52,168 bases of DNA from an uncultured Blautia sp. (GCA_934394545.1 CAKRRG010000013.1:1-52168), one strand, 5' to 3'; numbered from the stretch's first letter, positions 26,792 to 37,218 are shown. Notes: generated from the sequence alone by a model not told the origin. A program made the numbers and translations.

Positions 26792-27592
26792 ATCAAAACA
26801 AAACAAGAAAACAAATTCATAAAGAAAGGAGCTTAGTGATTCCGATGGGAACATAAATTCTTCTTACTCAATATAAGAGAGACGGGAATCGCATTTCCTG
26901 CAAGAAGACCTGATACGAGATCCGTGTAAATAGAATAGATAGTATCATTTGATTCCATTGATACTTATAAGACGTATCGAAGGTAAATAGAAGCGATTTC
27001 TTATATTGAATAACTGTCCACAACTAATACAAAGATCTGGAACTTGTGTAAAGAAACATTTCTCCAGAGAATATAACCCTTATTTTAGATAAGAACGATA
27101 TTTTGAGATCCATATTGATACTTTAGAATATGAATCGAAGCTTTGCATTAGATGAATATTACATTTGATATTCATAATCAGAAATATATCTGGAACTTCC
27201 GCTCAAACTTTTTTGTATAATACATATGAGAGAGCATATGAACCAGTAAGTGGTTTTGGATTTAATATCTTAAGTTTGAAATTGTTTATGAGAATGATTC
27301 AGAGCATAAGAAGTGTATCCGGTATTTCTGAAAAAGAAATTATAATCCGTGAAATTATAATTTCATTCTATCAACTTCTAAATAAACCGAGTGATAAACA
27401 TCATATCGTTTATGAGCAGGAAATAAGATAAGATATTTTAAATAAAACAACGAAATATAGAACAACTGAATATAGAACAATTTAATAACTGTATGAATAT
27501 TAAATTGAAAGAGGATTAGACCATTGAATATTGAAGAATTTTAGGACGGTCATCATTTGAAATCTAAGTAAAGTGATGACCGTCCTTCTTTG
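26792..27592 (+). ncRNA. Candidate large structured non-coding RNA (~800 nt)
   Basis: The transcript from the promoter at 26757-26785 to the terminator at 27543-27592 has no convincing open frame but many exact pairings. The long-range ones are 26868-26880 with 26997-27009 (13 bp) and 26908-26917 with 26973-26984 (10 bp, two-base bulge). Local hairpins include 26941-26947/26959-26965, 27036-27041/27063-27068, 27079-27083/27089-27093, 27111-27116/27127-27132, 27152-27159/27168-27175, 27223-27228/27235-27240, 27241-27245/27251-27255, 27298-27303/27327-27332, 27336-27345/27355-27364, 27394-27399/27408-27413, 27433-27438/27453-27458 and 27478-27487/27498-27507. In A/T-rich DNA some pairs will be chance, but the density plus clean ends argues for an ornate RNA. 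Size and host recall the ROOL and GOLLD classes. I cannot assign it. Confidence 0.7.
27543..27592 (+). terminator. Intrinsic terminator of the candidate large RNA
   Basis: A perfect 13-bp stem (27543-27555 with 27574-27586) ends in a T-rich tract. It is G/C-rich against an A/T-rich surround, so it stands out as the designed end of the transcript. No gene stop lies within 900 bases upstream. Confidence 0.88.
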
Positions 27593-27593
27593 C

Positions 27594-27622
27594 TTGTAAA
27601 AATAGCTTACATCCGATATAAT
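27594..27622 (+). promoter_or_regulatory. Promoter of the pseudouridine synthase gene
   Basis: TTGTAA at 27594-27599, a 17-bp spacer, and a perfect TATAAT at 27617-27622. It begins immediately after the terminator, so the next gene is independent of the candidate RNA. Confidence 0.72.
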
Positions 27623-27672
27623 TGCTATAAAAATAATTGCTGTAAAAGTCAGAAATGTGAAAGGATGCAGAA

Positions 27673-28401
27673 ATGTTCAGTGGGAAAATAGAAGATTATA
27701 TTCTTTTTGAAGATAAAGATATTATTGTTTGCCGGAAACCAGCCGGAATCGCAGTACAGAATGCCAGGATCGGTGCTATGGATATGGAAAGCAGTCTGAA
27801 GAATTATCTGTCATTCAAATCTGGAAATGTGCGAAATGTACCGTATCTGGCAGTGGTTCACAGACTGGATCAGCCTGTAGAAGGGATTCTGGTTTTTGGA
27901 AAAACACCTAAGGCAGCTAAAGAACTGAGTGGGCAGATCACAGGAGGAAAAATGGAAAAAATCTACCTGGCAGTGACCTATGGACAGCCAGAGTGTACAG
28001 AAGTTTCCCGAAATCCTGTAATACTGGAGGATTATCTGAAGAAAGATGGAAAAACCAATTCTTCTTCTGTGGTTCCGGCGTCGACTCCGGGAGCGAAGAA
28101 AGCAAGGCTTTCTTATGAGGTGCTGGATGAGACCCTGGATAAAATTTCAGGAAAGAAGAAATGGCTGCTGCGAATTCATCTGGATACAGGACGGCATCAT
28201 CAGATCAGGGTGCAGCTGGCACATGCCGGGATGCCTCTGGCAGGGGACCGGAAGTACGGGACAGGAGGAAACAGAATGGTTGTTTCAGGAGGGCTGGCGC
28301 TGTGTGCTGCCAGTCTGACTTTTGTCCATCCTGTTACAAAAAAAGCAATGAAATTTGAAACAAAACCGGAAACAGGGGCATTTGAAGGGTTCCAAAAATA
28401 A
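27673..28401 (+). CDS. RluA-family RNA pseudouridine synthase
   Basis: A 242-residue enzyme that isomerises uridine to pseudouridine in rRNA or tRNA. The catalytic motif 'VHRLDQPVEGILVFG' carries the nucleophile D66 ('HRLDQPVEG' differs slightly from the common HRLDxxTSG). 'EKIYLAVTYG' and 'LDTGRHHQIRVQLAHAG' are further family motifs. There is no N-terminal S4 domain, so this is the short RluA-like form. The target site cannot be inferred. 'gtgaaaggatgcag' precedes the start. It stands alone behind its own promoter, next to the candidate large RNA. Confidence 0.92.
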   Translation: MFSGKIEDYILFEDKDIIVCRKPAGIAVQNARIGAMDMESSLKNYLSFKSGNVRNVPYLAVVHRLDQPVEGILVFGKTPKAAKELSGQITGGKMEKIYLAVTYGQPECTEVSRNPVILEDYLKKDGKTNSSSVVPASTPGAKKARLSYEVLDETLDKISGKKKWLLRIHLDTGRHHQIRVQLAHAGMPLAGDRKYGTGGNRMVVSGGLALCAASLTFVHPVTKKAMKFETKPETGAFEGFQK

Positions 28402-28416
28402 AAAAACTTTAAAAAC

Positions 28417-28446
28417 TATGGACGCGGGACTGAAAATGTGTATAAT
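28417..28446 (+). promoter_or_regulatory. Possible promoter of the binding-lipoprotein gene
   Basis: A perfect TATAAT at 28441-28446 with a weak -35 (TATGGA at 28417-28422, 18-bp spacer). The leader to the start codon would be about 140 bases and contains a palindromic repeat. Confidence 0.4.
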
Positions 28447-28494
28447 GTAAAAGCAAGATTAAAAACAGATTAAAACTGCGAAAAATGGTGATAG

Positions 28495-28557
28495 GTCGCG
28501 AAGCGACTGCGTTCATGAGCAAGTAGCAAAGCGGATTGTGAATATCCGCTTTACGCA
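28495..28557 (+). repeat. Dispersed palindromic repeat, copy 2 (best preserved)
   Basis: Two hairpins in a row: GTCGC/GCGAC at 28495-28499 and 28503-28507, then AAGCGGAT/ATCCGCTT at about 28529-28536 and 28544-28551. The second element recurs in shorter form at 22842-22878 and 50619-50643. The first resembles the post-23S spacer at 230-246. Function is unknown; it lies in the leader of the next gene. Confidence 0.6.
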
Positions 28558-28594
28558 GGAAGGCTTTGAGCCCTTCAGATGAGGAGTGGATAAA

Positions 28595-29695
28595 ATGAAA
28601 AAAGTAGCAGTGATACCTGCGGTTCTTCTGGCTGCATTATGCACATTAACAGGCTGTAAGAAGGAAGAAGTAGAGAAAGCAATTGCACCCTTGGTGGCAG
28701 ATGAACAGACTACAGAATCTACAGAGGAGGCACAGGAAGAGAGAGATCCAATCATTCCTGAGATTGACACATCTGTACAGATTCAGCCAGGAGCCCGGGT
28801 TGCTGTTGTAAGTAAGAGTGTAAGCGGAGAGTTCTGGGGTCTGGTGAAGAAGGGAATGGAGCAGGCCATTGCCGATGTGAACGAAGCCTACGGCTTCGGA
28901 AAGGATGAACAGGTGACCATGACCTTTGAGGGCGCCAGCGACGAGAAGGATGTGGAGAGTCAGGTGAATACCTTGGATGCGGTAATTGCAGAGAATCCTG
29001 ATGTATTGTGTGTTTCTGCCAGTGATATGGACTCCCTTCAGGCACAGCTTGAGGCGGCCAAGGAGAATGGGATTCCGGTTATCGCATTTGATTCCGGTGT
29101 TAATGACAGTAAGATGATCCGTGCATTTCGTGGAACAGATAATACGAGAGTAGGCGAGATCGCTGCATACAGGCTCGCAGTAGCGATTGGTAAGATGGGG
29201 AAGGTTGCAGTGTTCTCCGCACAAGAGAAGACCCAGAGCATTCAGGAGCGGGTAGAAGGCTTTACCAGATACATTGCCAATTATCCGGATATTGAGGTGG
29301 TAGAGATCGTTTACCAGGATCAGGTGGAGGATATGACGGCTGCCATGCAGCAGGTTCTGAATACGTATCCCCAGTTGGATGGCGTTTTCTGTGATAATGC
29401 TGATATTGCAGATATGTATCTGAATATGGAAAAGGATGAGACTCAGGATCCGGTTGTGATGGTGGGTGTGGATGCCACTGCTAAGCAGCAGGATGCTATC
29501 CGCAATAATAAAGAAGTTGGAGTGGTTTCCCAACAGCCTTATGCGATGGGATATCAGACTATCTGGACGGCACTTATGTCCACCGCACCGAAGAAGAGCG
29601 TGGAGATCAAGAGAACGGTAAAGCTTGATCCGGCGTGGATCGACAGTTCTAATATTGATGATCCTACATATAGTTCTTATCTGTACGCCAATTAA
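28595..29695 (+). CDS. Periplasmic-binding-protein-like lipoprotein (sugar type)
   Basis: A 366-residue lipoprotein. I use the ATG at 28595, eight bases after GAGGAG; a GTG at 28586 overlaps the binding site. The lipobox 'LTGC' puts the lipidated cysteine at C21. The mature part is a Peripla_BP_4 (ribose/galactose-type) fold: 'VAVVSKSVSGEFWGLVKKGM', 'ITFDSG'-like 'VIAFDSGVND' and 'GVFCDNADIA'. It should capture a small ligand, perhaps a sugar, outside the cell. No ABC permease or ATPase gene adjoins it. It is therefore an orphan binder that either uses a distant transporter or serves a sensor kinase. Confidence 0.88.
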   Translation: MKKVAVIPAVLLAALCTLTGCKKEEVEKAIAPLVADEQTTESTEEAQEERDPIIPEIDTSVQIQPGARVAVVSKSVSGEFWGLVKKGMEQAIADVNEAYGFGKDEQVTMTFEGASDEKDVESQVNTLDAVIAENPDVLCVSASDMDSLQAQLEAAKENGIPVIAFDSGVNDSKMIRAFRGTDNTRVGEIAAYRLAVAIGKMGKVAVFSAQEKTQSIQERVEGFTRYIANYPDIEVVEIVYQDQVEDMTAAMQQVLNTYPQLDGVFCDNADIADMYLNMEKDETQDPVVMVGVDATAKQQDAIRNNKEVGVVSQQPYAMGYQTIWTALMSTAPKKSVEIKRTVKLDPAWIDSSNIDDPTYSSYLYAN

Positions 29696-29716
29696 AACGA
29701 ATAAAAGATCTAAGGG

Positions 29717-29786
29717 AAGCTGTTTTGTATAGCATGATTTACCAGAGAATGGGAATGCTGATACAAGGCAGCTTTGTTTTGTTTTA
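29717..29786 (+). terminator. Terminator after the binding-lipoprotein gene
   Basis: A segmented stem: AAGCTG/CAGCTT, TTGTAT/ATACAA and AGCAT/ATGCT, ending in TTGTTTTGTTTT. Confidence 0.75.
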
Positions 29787-29948
29787 GGCATTGTTACCGG
29801 GAATGTCTGAATTTTAGTCAACCTTTAACATTTGTATAACGACAAACCAACAGAAATTTGTTAACATGGAACTGTTTTTGAAAGTGTGAAAAAATTGACG
29901 ATATGTCATAAAATGACTGCCGCTTTTTAAACAATTTTCACAAAAAAG

Positions 29949-29977
29949 TTGCTATCCACCATGGATTGTGTTAAAAT
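29949..29977 (+). promoter_or_regulatory. Promoter of the ATP synthase operon
   Basis: TTGCTA at 29949-29954, a 17-bp spacer, and TAAAAT at 29972-29977, 37 bases before the first gene. A small dyad (GTCAT/ATGAC) near 29908-29920 is the only other visible element. Nothing else is evident in the 318-base gap beyond the terminator at 29717-29786. Confidence 0.65.
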
Positions 29978-30013
29978 CTGTCTATAAAATGAGACTTAAG
30001 ACAGGAGAGAATT

Positions 30014-30277
30014 ATGAAAAAATGGGGAGATATTATTAAGAATCTGACTTTGCTCAGTCAATTTAGCCTATCATTTATTACTCCTCTTCTTCTGTGTCTG
30101 CTGATCTGCTGGTGGATGAGTACCAGACTGGGAATAGGAGAATGGATTTTTATTCCCGGCTTTTTTTTCGGGCTGGGAGGCTCCTTTATGGTGGCCTATA
30201 AGCTGTACCTTTCCGTAACCCGCCATCAGAAAAAGGAGAAAAAGAAGGATAAAGTTTCATTTAACCGACACCATTAG
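30014..30277 (+). CDS. atpZ: AtpZ-like F1Fo ATP synthase accessory protein
   Basis: An 87-residue membrane protein with two hydrophobic helices (~17-38 and 44-68) and a basic tail ('RHQKKEKKKDK'), the layout of AtpZ. AtpZ precedes AtpI in many Firmicutes operons and has been linked to ion handling or assembly of the Fo sector. Sequence alone does not show its function here. 'acaggagag' supports the start. It is the first gene of the ten-gene operon; the next begins 22 bases on. Confidence 0.8.
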   Translation: MKKWGDIIKNLTLLSQFSLSFITPLLLCLLICWWMSTRLGIGEWIFIPGFFFGLGGSFMVAYKLYLSVTRHQKKEKKKDKVSFNRHH

Positions 30278-30299
30278 AGTAAACGAAAGGGAGTTTGAT

Positions 30300-30725
30300 A
30301 TGAGCAGGATGTTTGCAGATGTGCAGCCGGCAGTGAAGAAAGAGACAAGGAAGGTTGCCATTGGTACATTTGTATGCGTGGCTTTGATGTGGGCTGTATT
30401 TGGAATCGGGCATCTGGCAGTGCCAGAGCAGATTCCGTTTGATCATACAGTGCTTCTCGCCGGATTTATTGGCGGGATGGTGGCAGTACTGAACTTTTTC
30501 TTCATGGGACTGACTGTTCAGAAGGTAGTATCCATGGAGGATGACAAGCAGGCTGCAGCCAGGATGAAGACCAGTTATACCCAGCGGATGACGTTACAGA
30601 TCCTTTGGGGGATTCTGGCCATTGCTGTTCCCTGTTTTCAGTTTGTAGCAGGACTTCTTCCATTGCTTTTTCCTAACATTGTGATCAAGACAGTGGGAAT
30701 TCTTGGCAGAAAGAGGGCTGCATAA
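30300..30725 (+). CDS. atpI: ATP synthase subunit I
   Basis: A 141-residue protein with four hydrophobic segments (~22-42, 48-70, 96-114, 116-135), matching the ATP synthase I family. AtpI assists assembly of the c-ring in sodium and some proton ATP synthases. It starts after 'gaaagggag' and precedes the a-subunit gene. Similarity is by size, topology and position more than by motif. Confidence 0.82.
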   Translation: MSRMFADVQPAVKKETRKVAIGTFVCVALMWAVFGIGHLAVPEQIPFDHTVLLAGFIGGMVAVLNFFFMGLTVQKVVSMEDDKQAAARMKTSYTQRMTLQILWGILAIAVPCFQFVAGLLPLLFPNIVIKTVGILGRKRAA

Positions 30726-30761
30726 GGAGATATAATCTATAAGGACAGGAGGTGAGAGTAC

Positions 30762-31520
30762 ATGGACATAGAAATAACCGGTGGCAGGATATTCTATACG
30801 TTTCCATTTGAGATTCCCATTCTGGGAAAATTTCAGATTACGGAGACTCTGGTGGTAAGCTGGCTGGTCATGCTTCTGATCACAGGTCTTTGCATCTGGC
30901 TGACGCATGATCTGAAGGTGGAGAAGATATCCAGAAGGCAGGCAGTTGCTGAGCTTCTGGTAGAGAAAGCCAATAAGTTTGTCATTGGCAATATGGGTGA
31001 GAAATTCAGTTATATGATTCCGTTTGTGGCAGCATTGTTTGCCACAAGTGTGGTTTCTAACCTGATCAGCCTTGTGGGACTGCGAAGTCCTACAGCAGAT
31101 CTTTCCACAGAGGCTGCCTGGGCGGTCGTGGTATTTACCATGATCACAGCGCAGAAGATCAAGACAAATGGTCTTGGCGGATATATGAAGGGATTTACAA
31201 CGCCAATCCCTATTATGACACCGTTTAACATTCTTTCTGAGATTGCGACACCGATCAGTATGGCGTGTCGTCATTTCGGAAATATCCTTTCCGGTGTGGT
31301 TATTAATGGTCTGATCTATGCTGCACTGGCCTTGGCCAGTTCTAAGCTGTTCGGACTGATTCCGGGTATAGTGGGAGATGTATTATCGAAGATTCCATTC
31401 CTGGATGTTGGTATCCCGGCAATCATGTCAGTTTACTTTGACTGGTTCTCAGGAATCATGCAGGCATTTATTTTCTGTATGCTGACGGTAATGTATATAG
31501 CAAATGCCGCAGAAGAGTAA
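30762..31520 (+). CDS. atpB: ATP synthase Fo subunit a
   Basis: A 252-residue membrane subunit that forms the ion half-channels against the c-ring. The conserved arginine stretch 'MACRHFGNILSGVVI' supplies the stator arginine facing the c-ring carboxylates. The C-terminal 'QAFIFCMLTVMYIANA' is the family's last helix. Five to six hydrophobic segments are visible. 'aggaggtgag' precedes the start. It lies in the canonical position before the c subunit. Confidence 0.95.
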   Translation: MDIEITGGRIFYTFPFEIPILGKFQITETLVVSWLVMLLITGLCIWLTHDLKVEKISRRQAVAELLVEKANKFVIGNMGEKFSYMIPFVAALFATSVVSNLISLVGLRSPTADLSTEAAWAVVVFTMITAQKIKTNGLGGYMKGFTTPIPIMTPFNILSEIATPISMACRHFGNILSGVVINGLIYAALALASSKLFGLIPGIVGDVLSKIPFLDVGIPAIMSVYFDWFSGIMQAFIFCMLTVMYIANAAEE

Positions 31521-31552
31521 TACGAAAGCAAATCAAGAGAAATCATGAATAA

Positions 31553-31846
<294 letters not shown>

Positions 31847-31904
31847 TAGGAAATGAAAGGTGTGTCCGTTATATTCGGACAAGGTTACAACAGGAGGTTA
31901 GAGC

Positions 31905-32408
31905 ATGCAGGTACAGGAACTTGTAGGAATTGTGCCGTGGACGTTTATTGCGCAGATCTGTAACCTTTTTCTTCAGATGTATCTGATAAAAAGATTTCTG
32001 TTTAAGCCTGTCAATGAAATGCTTCAGAAAAGAAGAGCTATGGCAGATGCCCAGATCCAGGATGCCACTAAGGCAAAGGAAGAGGCACTGGCGATGAAGA
32101 CAGAGTATGAACAGAATATGCAGCAGGCTAAAGTGAAGGCCAGCGATATTGTCACAGAGGCACAGAAGACAGCGTCTCTCCAGAGTGAGGAAATCCTGAA
32201 GAACGCAGCACAGGAAGCCCGTGCTATGAAGGCCAAGGCTGAGAGTGATATTGCCCAGGAGAAGCGTAAAGCTGTCAATGAAGTGAAAAATGAGATCGGC
32301 GGCATGGCAATGGAGATTGCCGGCAAGGTGATTGAGCGTGAGATTAAGGAAGAGGATCACGCGAAACTGATAGACGAGTTTATTTCGAATGTAGGTGAGG
32401 CATCATGA
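31905..32408 (+). CDS. atpF: ATP synthase Fo subunit b
   Basis: A 167-residue peripheral-stalk subunit: one N-terminal membrane helix (~8-28), then a long charged coiled coil rich in Ala, Lys and Glu (~35-165). 'FLFKPVNEMLQKRRAMADAQ' at the start of the stalk is typical. 'caggagg' supports the start. Its stop overlaps the delta-subunit start by four bases (ATGA at 32405-32408), showing translational coupling. Confidence 0.93.
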   Translation: MQVQELVGIVPWTFIAQICNLFLQMYLIKRFLFKPVNEMLQKRRAMADAQIQDATKAKEEALAMKTEYEQNMQQAKVKASDIVTEAQKTASLQSEEILKNAAQEARAMKAKAESDIAQEKRKAVNEVKNEIGGMAMEIAGKVIEREIKEEDHAKLIDEFISNVGEAS

Positions 32409-32944
32409 CGCAGATTGCCAGATTATATGGCGGCAGCATGTATGACCTTGCTGCCGAAGAACAGCTTACCGATACTGTGCTGGAGCAGATGCAGACCATC
32501 AGGCAGCTTTTCCGGGAGAATCCCGACTATGTGAAATTGTTATCAGAACCTTCTATTCCTAAGGAGGAGAGGACAAAGCTTCTTGATACTGCATTTGGAA
32601 CAGAAGCAGAGAGGTATCTTGTGAATTTTCTGAAGCTGCTGTGTGAGCGCGGAATTCTGGGAGAGTATTCCGGATGCTGTGAAGAATTTACACGGCGGTA
32701 CAATTTGGACCATAATATTGCTACTGCAGTAGTGACCAGTGCGGTTACACTGACAGATGAGCAGATGGCAGCACTTAAGGACAAGCTGGAGAAGATAAGC
32801 GGCAAGACCGTTGCCCTGACCCAGAAAACGGATCCGGGAGTGCTTGCAGGTCTGAAAGTGGAGCTGGAGGGCAAACAACTGGACGGTACAGTAAGAAGCC
32901 GCCTGGATGACCTTTCCAGGAAATTAAACGAGCTTATAGTATAA
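32405..32944 (+). CDS. atpH: ATP synthase F1 subunit delta
   Basis: A 179-residue soluble subunit joining the peripheral stalk to the top of F1. The N-terminal helical domain ('IARLYGGSMYDLAAEE') and the C-terminal signature ('TDPGVLAGLKVELEGKQLDG') match OSCP/delta. It overlaps atpF and is followed 15 bases later by atpA. Confidence 0.94.
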   Translation: MTQIARLYGGSMYDLAAEEQLTDTVLEQMQTIRQLFRENPDYVKLLSEPSIPKEERTKLLDTAFGTEAERYLVNFLKLLCERGILGEYSGCCEEFTRRYNLDHNIATAVVTSAVTLTDEQMAALKDKLEKISGKTVALTQKTDPGVLAGLKVELEGKQLDGTVRSRLDDLSRKLNELIV

Positions 32945-32959
32945 GGATGGATAGAGAAA

Positions 32960-34489
32960 ATGCAGCTTAAACCTGAAGAAATTTCAAAAGTCATCCGCAG
33001 TCAGATCAAATATTACGATAACGCTATCAAGCAGGATGAGACCGGTACCGTTCTTATGGTTGGTGATGGTATTGCCAGAGCCAGCGGTCTTATTAATTGT
33101 ATGGCAGGAGAGCTTCTTGAGTTTGAGGACGGAAGCTTCGGAATGGCACAGAACCTGGAAGAGAACAGTGTTTCTATCGTATTATTTGGTGATGATTCCG
33201 GCATTGGCGAAGGTCAGACCGTAAAGCGCACCGGAAAGGTGGTATCCGTTCCGGTTGGTGAGGCTATGATCGGGCGAGTTGTAAATGCCCTTGGACAGCC
33301 TATTGACGGTGCAGGACCTGTAGTGACAAGTGAATACAGGGCGATTGAGAGCCCGGCACCAGGTATCTGCGAGAGACAGGGCGTTAACCAGCCTCTGCAG
33401 ACCGGTATTAAGGCAATTGACTCCATGGTACCCATTGGAAGAGGACAGCGTGAGCTGATTATTGGTGACCGTCAGACTGGTAAGACCACTCTGGCAGCAG
33501 ATACCATCATCAATCAGAAAGGTAAGGACGTGATCTGTATCTATGTTGCAATCGGGCAGAAGCGTTCCACAGTATCTTCCCTGGTTGAGACTCTTACCAG
33601 AAACGGCGCTATGGATTACACCATCGTTGTAGCAGCAACTGCTTCAGAAGCCAGCCCGCTGCAATACATTGCACCATATTCCGGCTGTGCAATGGGTGAG
33701 TATTTTATGTATAAAGGCAAAGATGTGCTGATCATTTATGATGATTTAAGTAAGCATGCGGTTGCTTATCGTGCACTTTCCCTGCTGATCCGTCGTCCGC
33801 CGGGACGTGAGGCATATCCTGGAGATGTTTTCTATCTTCATTCCAGACTTTTGGAACGTGCTGCAAGACTGGACGAGGCACATGGCGGTGGATCGTTGAC
33901 TGCGCTTCCGATTATCGAGACACAGGCAGGAGACGTTTCCGCGTATATTCCGACGAACGTTATTTCTATTACAGACGGACAGATTTTCCTGGAGACAGAG
34001 CTGTTCCATTCCGGTGTTATGCCGGCTGTAAACCCTGGTATTTCCGTATCACGAGTTGGAGGAAATGCACAGATTAAGGCAATGAAGAAGGTTGCCGGTA
34101 CTTTGAAGCTGATTTACTCCCAGTATCGTGAACTGCAGAGCTTTGCACAGTTCGGCTCAGATCTGGATGCAGATACTAAGGCCAGACTGGAGCAGGGCGC
34201 CCGTATTGTGGAGGTGCTGAAGCAGAACCAGAATGCTCCGGTTCCTGTTGAGAAGCAGGTTGCGATTCTATATGCGGTAACGAAGGGAATCCTTTCCAAG
34301 GTTGCCACAGAGGATGTAAGAAGCTATGAAGCAGGGCTTTATACCTGGCTTGATGGCGATGCACAGGGAGCTTCCGCAATGCAGGAAATCCGCTCTACAG
34401 GCGCATTATCTGCAGAGACAGAAGAGAAGCTTAAGAGTGCGTTGGAACAGTATACTGAGAACTTTGTGAATACAAGACCTGAGAAGTAA
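32960..34489 (+). CDS. atpA: ATP synthase F1 subunit alpha
   Basis: A 509-residue regulatory nucleotide-binding subunit. The P-loop 'GDRQTGKTT' lies at about 168-176. '[13 protein letters not shown]' and '[14 protein letters not shown]' are further signatures, the latter carrying the arginine finger that reaches into the beta active site. Length is normal. The ribosome binding site is modest ('aaggatgga'). Confidence 0.97.
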   Translation: MQLKPEEISKVIRSQIKYYDNAIKQDETGTVLMVGDGIARASGLINCMAGELLEFEDGSFGMAQNLEENSVSIVLFGDDSGIGEGQTVKRTGKVVSVPVGEAMIGRVVNALGQPIDGAGPVVTSEYRAIESPAPGICERQGVNQPLQTGIKAIDSMVPIGRGQRELIIGDRQTGKTTLAADTIINQKGKDVICIYVAIGQKRSTVSSLVETLTRNGAMDYTIVVAATASEASPLQYIAPYSGCAMGEYFMYKGKDVLIIYDDLSKHAVAYRALSLLIRRPPGREAYPGDVFYLHSRLLERAARLDEAHGGGSLTALPIIETQAGDVSAYIPTNVISITDGQIFLETELFHSGVMPAVNPGISVSRVGGNAQIKAMKKVAGTLKLIYSQYRELQSFAQFGSDLDADTKARLEQGARIVEVLKQNQNAPVPVEKQVAILYAVTKGILSKVATEDVRSYEAGLYTWLDGDAQGASAMQEIRSTGALSAETEEKLKSALEQYTENFVNTRPEK

Positions 34490-34511
34490 ATTGTGATAAG
34501 GAGGACCTTTT

Positions 34512-35366
34512 ATGGCTGCAAACATGAAAGCGGTAAAACTGCGTATCAAAAGTGTGCAGAGCACCATGCAGATTACCAAAGCAATGGAACTTGTAGCATC
34601 CTCCAAACTGCGTAAAGCCAAAGAAAGGGCTGAAGTCTGCCGGCCATATTTTGAGACTATGCATCAGACTCTGGTGGATATTGCACAGGGAAATACGGAT
34701 TTTTCCTCTGTATATGCCAGAGAGTCCGGAAATGAGAAGTGCTGTTATGTACTGATTGCCGGAGATCGTGGTCTGGCTGGCGGATATAACACGAACCTGT
34801 TTAAATGTCTGGAAGCAGCCTCTAAGGATCAGGATTTTATGGTTCTTCCCATTGGGAAAAAGGCTGTGGAGTATTCAAAACGAAATGGATTTGCCTGTGT
34901 TGCGGAGAATTTTGGTGAGATTGCTGACATTTCCGTAGCAGACTGTTTTGAAATGGCGAATCTGCTCTGTGGGGAATTTAAGAAGGGAGAATTTGGACAC
35001 ATGGATCTATGCTATACCAGATTTGTTTCCATGCTTTCCCAGCAGCCATCGGCAATTTCGGTGCTGCCTTTGAAAGATTTGACAGATAAGCAGGATACAA
35101 AGAGCATCCGGAATCTGATTCTGTATGAGCCGGATGCGTCAGAAGTATTTGATGCCATTGTTCCGGAATATCTGGCAGGGCTGATCTACGGTGCTGTATG
35201 TGAGAGTGTTGCCAGTGAGCTGGCGGCAAGACGTACTGCCATGGAGGCTGCCACTAATAATGCAGAGGAAATGATAGAAAAGCTGAATCTGCATTATAAC
35301 CGGGCACGTCAGGCAAGCATCACGCAGGAAATCACAGAGATTGTTGGAGGTGCGGAGGGTGTATGA
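34512..35366 (+). CDS. atpG: ATP synthase F1 subunit gamma
   Basis: A 284-residue central-stalk subunit that turns inside the alpha-beta hexamer. The paired long helices are visible at the ends: 'MKAVKLRIKSVQSTMQITKA' and the C-terminal 'MEAATNNAEEMIEKLNLHYN...QEITEIVGGAEGV'. Between them 'VLIAGDRGLAGGYNTNLFK' is the conserved Rossmann-like core. It starts after 'aaggagg', 22 bases from atpA. Confidence 0.95.
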   Translation: MAANMKAVKLRIKSVQSTMQITKAMELVASSKLRKAKERAEVCRPYFETMHQTLVDIAQGNTDFSSVYARESGNEKCCYVLIAGDRGLAGGYNTNLFKCLEAASKDQDFMVLPIGKKAVEYSKRNGFACVAENFGEIADISVADCFEMANLLCGEFKKGEFGHMDLCYTRFVSMLSQQPSAISVLPLKDLTDKQDTKSIRNLILYEPDASEVFDAIVPEYLAGLIYGAVCESVASELAARRTAMEAATNNAEEMIEKLNLHYNRARQASITQEITEIVGGAEGV

Positions 35367-35400
35367 CCCATCGCATAGTATGTTATAAGGAGACTGCTAA

Positions 35401-36804
<1,404 letters not shown>

Positions 36805-36816
36805 AGGAGGCTGCCT

Positions 36817-37218
36817 ATGAGGACATTTCCCCTTAGAATCGGTACCCCCGACGGCCTGCTTTTTGAGGGAGAGGTGCAGCGAATTGTGTGCCGCAGCATT
36901 ACCGGTGATCTGGCAATTCTGGCTGGACACTGCAATTTCTGTACGGCTCTTGGAATGGGCGAGGCCCATGTGATACTGGAGGATGGAACCAGCCGCAGTG
37001 CAGCCTGCATTGGCGGCATGCTTACCGTAATGGACGGTCACTGTAGTCTTCTTGCAACCACTTGGGAATGGCAGGAAGATATTGATGTCGATCGTGCCGG
37101 AAAGGCCAAAGAGCGTGCCCAGGAAAAACTGGCCAAGGGAGGTCTTTCTGATAAAGAGTACAAAATCGTAGAAGCCAAGCTGCAAAGAGCACTGGTACGA
37201 CTGAGTGTGAAGAGTTAA
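36817..37218 (+). CDS. atpC: ATP synthase F1 subunit epsilon
   Basis: A 133-residue subunit on the foot of gamma. The N-terminal beta-sandwich has 'TPDGLLFEGEVQRIVCRSITGDLAIL' as its typical motif region, and a C-terminal helical hairpin ('RAGKAKERAQEKLAKGG') can inhibit ATP hydrolysis. It starts after 'aaaggagg', 12 bases behind atpD, and closes the operon. Confidence 0.93.
   Translation: MRTFPLRIGTPDGLLFEGEVQRIVCRSITGDLAILAGHCNFCTALGMGEAHVILEDGTSRSAACIGGMLTVMDGHCSLLATTWEWQEDIDVDRAGKAKERAQEKLAKGGLSDKEYKIVEAKLQRALVRLSVKS

Noticed and set aside
27165..27431. 88-codon open frame inside the candidate large RNA
   Set aside because: No ribosome binding site, unusual composition, and it runs through five exact hairpins. 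It looks like a chance frame in A/T-rich sequence.
28646..29821. 391-codon minus-strand frame opposite the binding lipoprotein
   Set aside because: Antisense shadow of a real gene with a lipobox and conserved fold; the reverse translation has shadow-like composition.
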